34,700 nt of DNA from Lingula anatina. Its lineage: Eukaryota; Brachiopoda; Lingulata; Lingulida; Lingulidae. Position 1 is the first letter of the stretch. Each line of letters opens with the position of its first letter. A program made the position numbers and the translations under genes. Location of the stretch: the NCBI RefSeq assembly GCF_001039355.2, contig NW_019775695.1, positions 215,114 through 249,813 on the forward strand. Reading direction: 5' to 3'. The notes beneath the pieces were generated by a model. That model searched no databases. It was not told the origin of the DNA and saw only the letters and a list, made by a program, of their open reading frames with translations. Of the stretch, positions 19,939 to 30,550 are shown piece by piece.

Positions 19939-22900
19939 AGGGTGAGATGGGTGTGCACCAATCTATCTGCGTTTGTTTTTCGTTAATAACTGGGTACATA
20001 TTATCCACCCATTATTATATCACACTTGTTATTATTATATTGCTCCAAAACTATGAAAGAGCCCGCTGAACAATAGAAATCTTTGTTTTTACTCCCTTTT
20101 CTTTCTTTCTTTTTTTCAGTACTGTAACACGCAAACAAGACAGCGCTGCTCCAAATGTCCGCCAGGTTATGGGGCAGAGAAAAAATGCACCAATACTCAG
20201 GACACCTTCTGCGTACCTTGCAAAGCGGGGACCTTTTCAAAAACCTATTCAAGAAACCAACCATGCCAAAAATGTTCAGAAAAGTGTACATCCAGACATT
20301 TCATCCACAAACAGTGTACAAAAACCCGTGACGTCATATGTGCAAGGTGTGACGTATATGATGGCGACATAACGGAAGACTTTAAGAGAAGCTGCAAAAA
20401 AGAAGCTGAAACCTCGTTTCTGTCATTTTCCACTCTCTGGTATATGCTTGGCTACACGGACGATGAAGATTCAGACGAGGCGACAGACACAAAATTAGCT
20501 GAGGTTTCTCGCAGGAGCACTTTCTCCTATCCTGTATCTCAATCGCCTCCCGATCAAAACACTTTCAATAACAACACAGATTTTCTTAACCAGTCGAATA
20601 CGACTATGGATACCAATGGAACTGGTGGGGACAGTTTTTTGCTGGATGAGAGAAATGACGGTAGGTCGAATAAATCAATTCCGATCACACCGAATATGTA
20701 CTAACTTTTGGAAGGTGAAAGAAAGAAAGGCACTTACTGGAGTATTTTGTTTCCCACTTGTAAATATACTAGAATAAAAAAATGATCAATGGTGAATTCT
20801 CAAAAAAAAAAAAAAAAAAAAATTAACAAGTTTCCCTTGTCAATACTTCGAATTACAAAATGTATGAGATTCGTTTTTTCGTGACATACACGTACCAATA
20901 TTTGTAGTAGTGAATTTAGATTTAAATTATGAGAAAAATTGGCCTTTTAAATATAAAAGTTTAATGCTAATGTATTACTTCCATGACCAGTACTTACTAC
21001 AGTTAAAATAGGGAGAACTAGAGGCAGACTGACAGTTTACAATTTATATTACATGTATGACAAGTCTAAATAAAATATTTTAATATAGACATATGTACAG
21101 TACGGCACAAATATGTAAATAAATTGAGATTGCCAAGGCATAAACATGAGCACAAATTAAACTTATGGAAAACGAGTGAACACGCGTATATTGTGTAGAA
21201 AATACATATAGAAATTCGAGAAATATAATTGCGATAAATAATGGATGAATATACTTTATATATAAATTTTTCCTTGGTTGGCGACGCTATTATAATTTTT
21301 GCACTTGATTGGATCATTGGAAGCGAATAATTGTATACCATTAAATCGCCATTACATGACATATAGTATTACAGTTAAGAAAAGGGTAATTGGGAGTCAG
21401 CATACACAGAAACAGTGAGTTCATATGTGGTAGCTTCCTCCGTAAATGTCAGTGGACACGGAAATGTCACCTGCTATGAAGATGTTAAAGAATGGGATTG
21501 ATCACTTTACAGAACATTCAATTTCTGTGTCATAAGAATCTGGATTGTTATGATAATAATTTCTTTTTTTATTTCGTAGTGACAATATCTTTTGAAGGAA
21601 ATGCAACGGATTCAAATCCCAGCAATATCAACATATTTCAAAATGTAAGTTGTACATTCTCACAACGCTAGCAAAATAATCAGTTGAATCCTTTACAAGC
21701 ACGGAAAAAAGAATTACACAAATTTGCAATAGGTTACACCTTCATTACAATTACGAATGCATTCTGTGATGTCAATTATTTACGACAATGTCCCCTGATG
21801 ATAGTCACATTTACTTCCTTCTTTTTTAGATGCAAATAGGTCATAAGGCACATTTTAAAAGACAACCGGCTCTTTTAATTAGAAGGTTGACTACAAATTT
21901 GTCACTGTTCGTACTCAACATCCGTCTATCTTCTGAAGTCCGTTCTCGTTGGGTTTTTATCTTTCATACTTCTATACTGTATCTCTTATGTGCAGATAAC
22001 TAACAGTCTAGACGATCCCAATGCGCAAATAGATCCAGAGGACATGGACGACCAGAATGACGACGCTCAAAATTACGGAGTGGTAGCAGGGGCACTGGTA
22101 GCCGCAGTGGTATTTTTCTCGCTAGGAGCGTGCAGTAATAGATTCAAGCATATCAAGAAACTTTGCGGCAAGAAAGAGGTAGAGCACTAACGTCAAACAG
22201 TTATACTCATTCGAATCATTTTGACCAAAAAGAAATCAAATTATGTTTTTTGAATTTTATTTTCACCGATATTTCCAATTATACGTGCTGGATTGTTTAA
22301 ATTACGTTTGATTTTGACGATGATGTATAAAATATTGCTCATTTTTTCTCCAAATCTGGCATGATTACTTTCTGTAATATAGATCGGCTAATTATAGTAA
22401 TCATAAGTCACAGTTTTATAATTTTCAACACAACAGAAGAAATATAGAAATAAGCTCTTTTTTCTTGGATATTTCAGAACGAGAATAGCCCCAGAAAACC
22501 TCACAAGTCCGATTTCTTTTTACACAGATCAAGAAGGACAGAATATGAGACGGGTAGGAGTGTAGAGTGCACCTGTAGTAGACTAGTGATATCTAATATA
22601 ACATTTTTGTTATCAATTATATTGGTTGATCAGAACCGATCGCGCCTTACAAGACGTTATTAACTTTTTCAATTTCGATTTGGCGAGAAGAGAAAATAAA
22701 TAGTTCGGAAAACCTTTTTTTTAACTTGGATTATGTAAATGTGTAAGTACTGTCCTCATTTCTGCGTTTAATTCTAATTTTACAAATTTTCACAGACAAG
22801 CACATGCAGGCCAATGGCTTTCTTCCGAGGCAATCCGTCACAGGTCACAGTTTAAGGGCCTCGGCGGACCCTGCCGTTCCTGGTCCTAGCGTCGTGGACA

Positions 22901-23268
22901 CACCTCAGGTCCCAGGGAGTTCCATCGATAGCATCGAGTCAGCCTCCGATGTCACCGGTTCTTCACACGAGAGAATGAATAACAATCATTTTAAACGAAA
23001 CAATATAAAAGATAGCCGAGAATTGCTTAGGAGCTCTATAAAATCGAAATCTTCCGAAGGGACGAAGGAGGGAAATAACGGGAATCAGGATTTCACAGCA
23101 AATGGCGATTTCAGGGAATCTTTTCGGCCCTCAGTTATTGAAACTGATATTTTGGATTACAGAGAAGGCCGAGTGAATCCTGACACGAATACTAAAGATG
23201 ATATGCAAAACACATCCAACACGCCGCAGCGCGTAGAGGGGGTCGACGAGTCTGATTATAGAGCGTAA
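17333..23268 (+). CDS. TNF-receptor-superfamily-like type I membrane protein, no death domain
   Basis: Six exons join in frame: 17333-17377, 20120-20660, 21580-21644, 21996-22178, 22478-22553 and 22796-23268 (TAA), encoding 460 residues. Exon 1 gives a short hydrophobic leader (MPRFLLLLIIAMSLK). Exon 2 begins at the first cysteine and holds two TNFR cysteine-rich domains: residues 17-46 (QRCSKCPPGYGAEKKC...FC) and 49-89 (C.AGTFSKTYS...CQKCSEKC...C...RDVIC). A Ser/Thr/Asn-rich stalk of about 150 residues with several N-glycosylation sequons follows. The single membrane segment is at about 245-263 (GVVAGALVAAVVFFSLGAC), followed by a basic stop-transfer sequence and a tail of about 195 residues rich in Ser, Asn, Asp and Arg. 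I see no death domain and no classical TRAF-binding motif in the tail. The family binds TNF-like ligands at the cell surface. Whether this member signals or acts as a decoy is not visible. The short leader and 2.7-kb first intron leave room for a missed exon. Confidence 0.85.
17510..17567. repeat. (CT)n microsatellite in intron 1 of the TNFR-like gene
   Basis: About 28 CT units with one GT interruption, 132 nt after the exon 1 donor, on the sense strand. Confidence 0.96.
19903..19935. repeat. (TG)n microsatellite
   Basis: About 16 TG units within intron 1 of the TNFR-like gene. Confidence 0.96.
20661..20822 (+). other. read-through end of TNFR exon 2 with stop, AATAAA and A-tract
   Basis: If the donor at 20661 is not used, the frame continues for 14 codons (GRSNKSIPITPNMY) to a TAA at 20702-20704. 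AATAAA follows at 20773-20778, and a genomic A-run of about 21 begins 24 nt later at 20802. The resulting product would keep both cysteine-rich domains and lose the membrane segment. This is an inference from sequence order, and the A-run could be a simple microsatellite. Confidence 0.35.
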
Positions 23269-23566
23269 ATATAATACATAACATTGTGTTCTTTCAGTTC
23301 ACCACCCTTAACTTTCAGTTACAGTTTAGTTAACATTAGATGTAACATCCCAAAAGGCCTTGCTGGACTTATCCTTTTGTCACAATGGGCATTTTCATTT
23401 TCGTTCTATTTCAACCGAACGATAAGGTTACAGAAAGGGAAACAGCACAGAATATATCTGTAAACAACCACGCCAGGCCGAGCAAACCACGCCCGAAGAC
23501 ATTAGTGATGTTTCATTACACCAAATAATGAATAATTTCTGCACTCATTTTACCTATGACCCATCG

Positions 23567-23572
23567 AATAAA
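23567..23572 (+). terminator. candidate poly(A) signal of the TNFR-like gene
   Basis: AATAAA about 300 nt downstream of the stop at 23268. A second copy is at 23609-23614. Confidence 0.45.
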
Positions 23573-24137
23573 TGCCCAGTAACGTAATTAGTCAACAATA
23601 ATGCTCATAATAAATGATTAACTAAAACGTACAGGTTAACGTCCTTTATCAGTGGCATGAGACGGCCTAGAAAGCTCGCTCATGTCATTGGGTCCATAGT
23701 AGGTCCTGGATCCTAAAAGTTAAAAACGTTCGTACAATCGCACGCGCGCGTAGAGCAGCATGCGTTGCGGTCGGTGAAAGCTTTTACACATTCGCACGTC
23801 CTCTGTTATACGCCTTCATGTAATGTAGATATTAAGAGTTTCCTGTGCTCACAAAATTAACCACTGATATAAATAATAAATGATAAGTAACTGCTTAAGA
23901 GATGCACTTAAGTATTGTAAGTATGCGCGTGCTAGTTCATTTATAGGTTGCAGGCGAAAAATTTACCATGAATTGGTTAACAGTGAGCTCAGGTTATTTT
24001 TAGATTTCTAACACAATGTTATTCCCTGAAAATCAGCTTATTTCTATGAACTTACAAGGGAATCTACAGCGGGATAACTATGTGATTGATATGAATTCGC
24101 CTACCGTCACAGTCCCGTTGCTACGAAACTGAAGATC

Positions 24138-24279
24138 CGTGTAACAGAAAGTCCGCTTTCCATTTAGTTATAATGGTTAGGGTTAGCTTGACCTAAGTGG
24201 GTCAAAATCTAGGGCGAGACTTACCTGTACAAATGAATGGGAAGCGGAGTCTCTATGGGGGACTCTGTCACGTTACACC
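24138..24279. mobile_element. possible small inverted-repeat element with telomere-like core
   Basis: The left end reads CCGTGTAACAGAAAGTCCGC. The right end on the minus strand reads CGGTGTAACGTGACAGAGTC, followed by ACTCCGCTTCCCATTCATTT, which pairs with the left GTCCGCTTTCCATTTA after a gap of about 20 nt. The core contains GGTTAGGGTTAG. The arms are imperfect and no clear target duplication is visible. Confidence 0.4.
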
Positions 24280-24822
24280 GTGACAACGGTGGCGATTGTG
24301 GTAGAGGTGCTATCAAGGAAAAGTTCGTGCACTCATGAAAGTCTGGTTGCATTTGATAAAATAATCACCAAAACTGATTTATACAGCTCAGACGTGGTTG
24401 ACATTTCCTTAAAATTATATACAATTATATTCGTGTCTGTTTCGGCACCTGTGAAACAAGTGTTTATTTTTTCTTGTTCATCGATTATACGTTTTGCAGA
24501 TAAAATTAATTGATCGTCAAACCAAGAGAACAATGTCGCAAGGTACAATGAAACTTAAGTTAAATTTTATACATTAACACTTATTTGAAGAAAATGACCA
24601 AGTAGTATTTGCTATGTACATTTGAGAACTACCTTGGTTAATTCTATCCTCGTTCTCTATCCCACTCTTTCTCATTGTTGTTCACTTATCGCAGTCCAGA
24701 CTAAACCATTCTTCATAAATAGTTGATGAGGAATCTATTAGCGTTTATAAGGCCGATGACGAGAATGACGGTATATTATCAGAGAAGACAAGCGCCAGTA
24801 ATAGGAACAAATTGATTTCAAC

Positions 24823-27800
24823 ATGGCCAAGCCGATGGTATTGCCAGTTATGGTCCTACTGCCGTTTTTGATGTGCTACACACAGTGAGTGAACGACAAC
24901 ATTAAACCTAAAACTGCATGTTATTTAGTTTTTTCCTTACTAGAACAGATACGTATGTATTTTGTTATTGACACGAGTGATGTTTTCGTTTCTGATTATC
25001 ATGACCTTTTCTTAAACTAAAAAGCAGCTAACGTTCCAACTTTTAAAAGAGGAATGTACCTGGTTTTGTTATTAAGCAAATAATGTTTTTTTTTTTTTTT
25101 TTTTGGTACTAGAATTCAAGATTACTTGTTAACAAAAAAGGCAAACTGTTTCCAGGAAATATATCAGCGGTGAAATTCACCATCATAAAAACAAGGGTGT
25201 TATCTTTTACCCTTAGCTTTGAAGCAGAGCTCACCATGAAACGTTGGAAATATTTTTTCTAAAAAACAGACCTGTGTATTAACTGTTTAAAAATGAATAT
25301 CTTTGTGTAATATTTCTTATCAATTCAACCTTCGATGTCATCTGAAACACAATATATTTTCTATTTGATGAAGAATGGTTTGGCACGAAAGCAGACAACT
25401 TAAGTTTCTTCACTTTAAAATACCTGTCCTTAATTGCAAATAAGGTAAGAAGGTTAAATTATGGGAGGGGGATCCAGCTATTAATCGTGAAGGTCTGTGG
25501 ACTTTTTTATGATAAAAATATTAAATATGCAAGAAAAAATTTTAATCATAAAAGTGTCAATGTATATTTTAGTAATTCACTCAACGAGGTTAGACCTTAA
25601 TTAAGCAGATTTAATTTTCCCTGAAATTGCAACACCTTCGATCTCCAAGCTATACCATATTCAAAAACGCTGGCAAAGTTACGATCTACGAACCATTTTC
25701 TAATTTTGAACAACTCTCGTAATTTGAGCACGGGGACAAGTGAATTCGATTAGTGGGGGTAAAAGATTACAAATTTTGAGCTCGAAATAAGTTTATAAAT
25801 CGTAGTATTCTCAATGAGTTTGGACAGGAAACCTTTATAATAAAAAGTAATTTTTCTGAAATTTCTAAGAAAAAAAACCGTTTGTTGTATAAAGGTCCAA
25901 AGCGCTGGTAGATAGGGGACGGTGGAAGACCGAATGCAAATAATTCAAATTATCGATCGTGATGTAAAGGCGCCCTTTTCATGATAAATTTGTATGTCCA
26001 CTGGCTCATTTCCTCTCATATTTTATGTATCGTAACAAACAAAAGTTGACATTTTATTACAATGCGAATCAGCTAGATAACAATAAATCACAGTTCATGC
26101 CCTTTTCTGTTGGAATTGTCATTATATACCTTGTTTGTGGTAACTGTGCACTAGGGAATGCAGAAATATATTGCGTTACCTTTGAGATGCTACTTACATA
26201 GAAGGGCCATCGATTGATAATCCTGTTACATATACAACCTTTCGATAATTCATAACCAGCTATTGTTTCATCACATTATATGACATTAAGCTCAACCCGA
26301 AAGAATTCCGGTTAAATTCACATATACATTTATATACACAGACTCTTCATTTAATTCGTTTGGGTACCTCCTAGTGGTCCATTTTGATTTGTGGGATTAT
26401 CGGTAATTTACAAGAAAAAGCAATTGTCATGTTCAAGGAAGCAAGAATTATATTAGAGGAGAGAGGCAGAATCACCCAGAGGCAATACTATACCAGAATT
26501 TAATCACAGAGTCATAATCTCGGATAGCTGCCACAAACCCGAATAGCTTCATTTGTTCTTCAAGGTACTGAGTTAACCAGTTTCTAGTGCTTGTTGGCTC
26601 AGGTTAGCCTTCCCCTTCGAAAAGGCTGCCTGCCTCGGCTCATCCCGTGTAGTCAGCTGGACCTCTCTCCTCCTTACAATATGCCCTAGAGCATACCGAC
26701 AGTGCGCAATGGGATGCAAAACAAGAAAAAGACAGACCAGCCTACTTGCTCATTTTTTTGTGCATTTTGCCTCTGTTCCTCAGATAAATTGCTGACAGTG
26801 TACTCTTTTCAACGGCACATCTTGTGTAAAAAACCTCCTCTAGTATTCCTCTTGATCCTGTTCCAAGGGAAGTAGTCTGTCTCTAAATCAACCCCTTTTC
26901 CTTCCTTCCCCTTCCCTCGCCTCTCCTGGAGGGGAGGCTCGTCTAGTCATTAATTTTTTGTCCATTGCAGCGCTATGTCGATGAACGATGGAACATCAAG
27001 CACCTCTGCTTCGGTTAGCATCTCATCTGGAAACAACACAGCGGATAACTATAGTGATGATTATGACGTTTATGATTATCATTATGAGTATACATGGAGC
27101 TTCGAAGAAGAAAAAAATAACATTCTGAGTAGATTGGGACATGATTACGATTCCCAAAGGAGACCGTATATGACGAGTGGTGAGTATCCTTTTCATTGCT
27201 TTCCTCCTCTCCCCCTCTCTCTCTCTTTCTCTCTCTCAGACCGCACTCCTTTTTCACCGACCACGTTGCATGCACATGCAGCAAAATTGGACAATTCTGA
27301 ATAAAATTTGTTAAAACCAACCCTAGTTTTAAAGGCCTGTATACATGAATTTCACCCCTACACAATAACTAGCAGTAACTCGCACCCACCTATTTATTCT
27401 AAGCTTTTAAGTTAAAACTTTTATGTTAAAACATCATTGTCGTGTATTCCCTTTCTCTTATCAGGTGTCTCAGATAATGTTACCGTTGGGATAACGATTG
27501 ATACCTTCAGTGATATAAGTATTACGAACATGGTAAGTTTGAAAGACACATGTATAAATAATCAAAAAAGGTCTTTGCTTAAAGGGATAATAACTCTTCG
27601 TTTTGGCCAAAAAATGAATTTTCCTGGAGTGAACAACAATTTTTCCATACTTACCATTGGTTAATGAATCCATTTTTACATTCAAAGTTAGTCTCTGTTT
27701 TTTTTCTAAAAAGTTTGGTTTTTTGTTAAAATCTCTTAAGAGATTATAACAGAGTACAGCCATCAGTGGAGGTCACGTGATCTGAAGACAAGCTCAGATA

Positions 27801-30550
27801 TCAAAATTATAGCTATAGCTGCCGTTTTTGTGGTAAAACAGAATATATTATATTTCTATGAGTTATTCACAATGTTTTTATTGTGAAATATAGATATCAT
27901 ACGAAGAGTTATTATCCCTTTAATATTCCCATTCTGTATTTCAAAGCGGCTGTGAAAGCACCCCTTTTGTTACTTTCAATTTAACGTCCAATTTGAAGTG
28001 TGAAACTGTCACACGGTCACATTTCAACGGCATTCTGAGTTCTATAACAATTTATTATCTACTTTGTATAATTACCCTATATGGTGGGGATGGACTGTGA
28101 GAAGAGCAGTTTGTTCCAACTATCCAGGGTTATAAAAAAGGAATAAGACGCTTCAAAGTATCGCCGATTGCCGCATGATGGTCATTACATTTTATATCGT
28201 TAGGATTTTACGGTCGGGATATACCTACTACAGAGCTGGCGTGAACCTCGACTGGCTTCCGCAGACCGACACAGCCAACCCATATTTCTAACCTTTGGGG
28301 AGATTTTTTCAAAAGCGTGGATGCCAGATTTGTATTTCTTGAAGGAGAAAAAAGCAAAGCGGCACAGCATTACATATCCCAACGTGATGTTACAGATCAA
28401 TCCAGACGGAAGGATGGTGTATTCCCAAAGGTATGTGTATTGCAACAATACACGAATAAGTGAAGAGATCTTTATTTCATATAAACATCACACTTAGTGA
28501 CTCCCCTTTTTTCGTTCAGTTGTGATGTCCAAAATTAAGTTGACATAAATTTTGAAAACATACTGTACAGGGTGACAAGAAAGAACCCATAAAACTTTTA
28601 TTTCAAGAAAGTTGCTGGTCTTAAACTTCAGTATGTGCACGATCATTCTCATAAATTTTTCATAAAAGCGACCAAAATATCCAAAATGAAATAAGCTCCA
28701 TGAAATAAGTGGAGACATACGTGCATACATCGCGGAAAATTATCAATTACTCGAACTCGTTCCTCGTTCGGGATTTCCCTGATTTTTTTTTCTGTGGTTG
28801 CCGCCTGAAGTTCACTAATTGTTTCAGATATCATCATTATCCTTGAGATACCCCCATAGATAAAAATCTGTGTGGTTCAAGTTTGGTGAATGCAGTCCCC
28901 ACTGTATGACTAACTTCCTGCTTATCATGAAATTTCCAGACCCCCACAAAATTATACCAAATGTCCGACCTGGTACCTGAATAAATTAATGCATAGAATT
29001 CTAGCTAGGTGTCATTCAATTTAGTCCACAGCAGAATGTAAATATTGCATGCATCAGCAGCAGCATCAGGCTCAGTTGTAAAAAGTACAATTTTCACTTC
29101 ATTGCACTAAACATGCCGTCTTACGTTTTATTTGTGTGCTTTGTTCATAGGCTCTCTTTGACAATTGGCTGCCAGTACAATTTCCTGAGGTTCCCCATGG
29201 ACACCCAGTTCTGCAAAATTCAAATGTCTAGTTGTAAGTAAAAAAAATTAGCCTAAGCATATATCTTTAGCATTTCAATTCATTTCAATAGCATTTCAAT
29301 GAAACACTTTTGTCTTATAGATAACATGCAACATCGACTTCAATTTAAAAAACGCAGTAATAACAGTTATCTTAAAACGTCCATTTTTCTCATTAATGTT
29401 GTGTACTTACTTGTGTGTCTCGTACAGCTGCATCGATTTTATCTTCATTTATATTTTTCATGAAATAGATGCTTACACAGTGGAATCTCTACAACTGCTC
29501 TGGGACGAAAAAGAACCCATACGTTTCAGTAAAAGTGATCTTAATTTTCCGGAGTTCGAACTTGTGGATATAGAAACCGATTCCGGTCTTATTTTGGATA
29601 AACGAGGTAATTGCATATGTTGATATATTTTTTCTTGATGACAAGTTCGATGTTCTTGCCTAAATACTCAAATATACAACATTTAACCTTTTCAGTTTCT
29701 TAGATGAAATAAAAGAAGTTTTTAATTCTCTTTTATTCTAGGCAACTACTCCGTATTGACCGTAAATGTTCTCTTCTCCCGGGATCTGCGCCCCTATCTT
29801 CTGAATGTCTACATCCCAAGCATTGTCGTGGTTTTCCTGGCTTTCATGAGTATGTGGATTGACCCACGGGCAGTTCCAGCTCGAGTGACCATAGGGGTCA
29901 TCACTGTGCTGACCACTATGACACAGAGCGTCAACACCCAGCAAGGATTGCCAAAAGTGTCCTACGTCAAGGCCGTGGACGTGTGGCTCGCTACCTGCCT
30001 CGTTTTCGTGGTGGGGGCCATGTTTGAATATGCCTTGGTCAATGTTATGATTCAGAGGCTGGATGACCGAAAGGCCAGGGGAGAGATCGTCGTAAGAATA
30101 CTACTATTCTGAACTGAAGTTTGAATCGAAAACTTTAATTGACCCCCGACACTACTCGGTGACTTATAATATTCCCAAAACGCTTTTTCTTGTTGCCAAA
30201 TTTGAACAAACCAACACGCTATTTCAAACCTTAACCTTTAGTTACAGCCACTTTTATGTTTACTTTTTTATTTTATTCTGGTAAAAGAGAATTAAATGAC
30301 ACTCTCACATTTCTAAACTGTTTTGTTCTTTATCAATATTTAGGACGTCAAGCCAGCGCTGAATAGCATCAGTCCTTTATCTTCGGACGCCAAATACCTG
30401 GCCGGTACACCGAAACAGATCTACTGGAACCCTGCAAAGGTAGACAGCATAGGGAGGGCGCTGTTCTTTCTCTGCTTCGCATTGTTCAATATCATTTACT
30501 GGACTGTGTATCTCAGCCTTTCAATGGAAGATCGGAAACCGCGGAAATAG
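24823..30550 (+). CDS. Cys-loop ligand-gated anion-channel subunit (GlyR/GluCl/GABA-A-like)
   Basis: Eight exons join in frame: 24823-24884, 26971-27179, 27465-27532, 28204-28430, 29151-29233, 29469-29606, 29742-30091 and 30344-30550 (TAG), encoding 447 residues. Order of parts: signal peptide (1-20); an unusual acidic, Tyr-rich N-terminal insert (DNYSDDYDVYDYHYEY); the ligand-binding domain with WMPDLYF (loop A region); the Cys-loop C196-x13-C210 containing FPMD; loop B region SYAYT; M1 from about 281; M2 preceded by PAR (307-309); M3 at about 340-362; a short M3-M4 loop; M4 at about 417-438. The PAR motif and the M2-M3 linker LPKVSYVKAVDVW place it among anion-selective subunits acting as pentamers in the plasma membrane. 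It is odd in lacking the loop-D Arg, the usual loop-C aromatic and Thr, and the second loop-C disulfide of GlyR/GluCl, and in having Ile at 6'. The agonist is unknown and it may need a partner subunit. Confidence 0.92.
24885..26970 (+). other. intron 1 of the channel gene
   Basis: About 2.1 kb with a poly(T) run (25086-25104) and a pyrimidine-rich, more GC-rich block at about 26600-26940. No exon or element was supported. The flanking donor (CACA|GTGAGT) and acceptor (TCCATTGCAG) join in phase 2. Confidence 0.65.
25086..25104. repeat. poly(T) tract
   Basis: A T19 run in intron 1 of the channel gene. Confidence 0.92.
27206..27239. repeat. CT-rich tract in intron 2 of the channel gene
   Basis: An imperfect CT repeat starting about 27 nt after the donor at 27180, on the sense strand. 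Confidence 0.85.
27583..27919. mobile_element. 337-bp MITE with perfect terminal inverted repeats, in intron 3 of the channel gene
   Basis: A perfect 21-bp inverted repeat lies at 27581-27601 and 27901-27921 (core GGGATAATAACTCTTCGT). TTAA occurs exactly at both ends (27579-27582 and 27920-27923), which fits a TTAA or TA target duplication. The interior is AT-rich and non-coding. The element sits between the exons ending at 27532 and starting at 28204. The TIR start AGGG is not the CCC start typical of piggyBac, so the superfamily is uncertain. Confidence 0.82.
28566..28943 (-). pseudogene. decayed mariner/Tc1-type transposase fragment, antisense in intron 4 of the channel gene
   Basis: On the minus strand, plus coordinates 28940-28836 read ...ISRKLVIQW..HSPNLN and then HTDFYLWGYLKDN. 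This matches the conserved block around the last catalytic acidic residue of mariner-like (DDE_3-type) transposases, where SPDL(N/T)P-D-(F/Y)-LWG is typical. A stop and a frameshift follow, then about 55 codons (28837-28670) reading ISELQAATTEKKIREIP and ERVRVIDNF, as in the C-terminal tail of such transposases. Beyond the tail, TACAGGGTGACAAGAA at 28566-28581 looks like a transposon terminus. The upstream two catalytic residues and the other end were not found, so this is a 5'-truncated, dead relic. Confidence 0.75.

Larger units (their letters stand above)
17378..20119 (+). other. intron 1 of the TNFR-like gene
   Basis: It holds a (CT)n tract (17510-17567), a CG-alternating patch (about 17780-17790), a (TG)n tract (19903-19935) and no exon that I can support. 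Its 3' end has the strong acceptor TTTCTTTTTTTCAG. Confidence 0.6.
23269..24822. other. 3' UTR of the TNFR-like gene and intergenic region
   Basis: Candidate poly(A) signals are at 23567-23572 and 23609-23614. An imperfect inverted repeat lies at 24138-24279. No exon is evident. The right end should hold the promoter of the channel gene, but I cannot pick out specific elements. Confidence 0.45.

Noticed and set aside
24704-25382. 14-bp inverted repeat (AAACCATTCTTCAT) about 650 bp apart around channel exon 1
   Set aside because: A match of this length is expected by chance about once or twice in a window of this size. No target duplication or longer arm was found.
26440-26960. GC-richer block in channel intron 1 that might be a retroposon or hidden exon
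   Set aside because: Both strands have stops, and the short minus-strand protein-like stretch matched nothing I know. No poly(A) tail or target duplication was seen.
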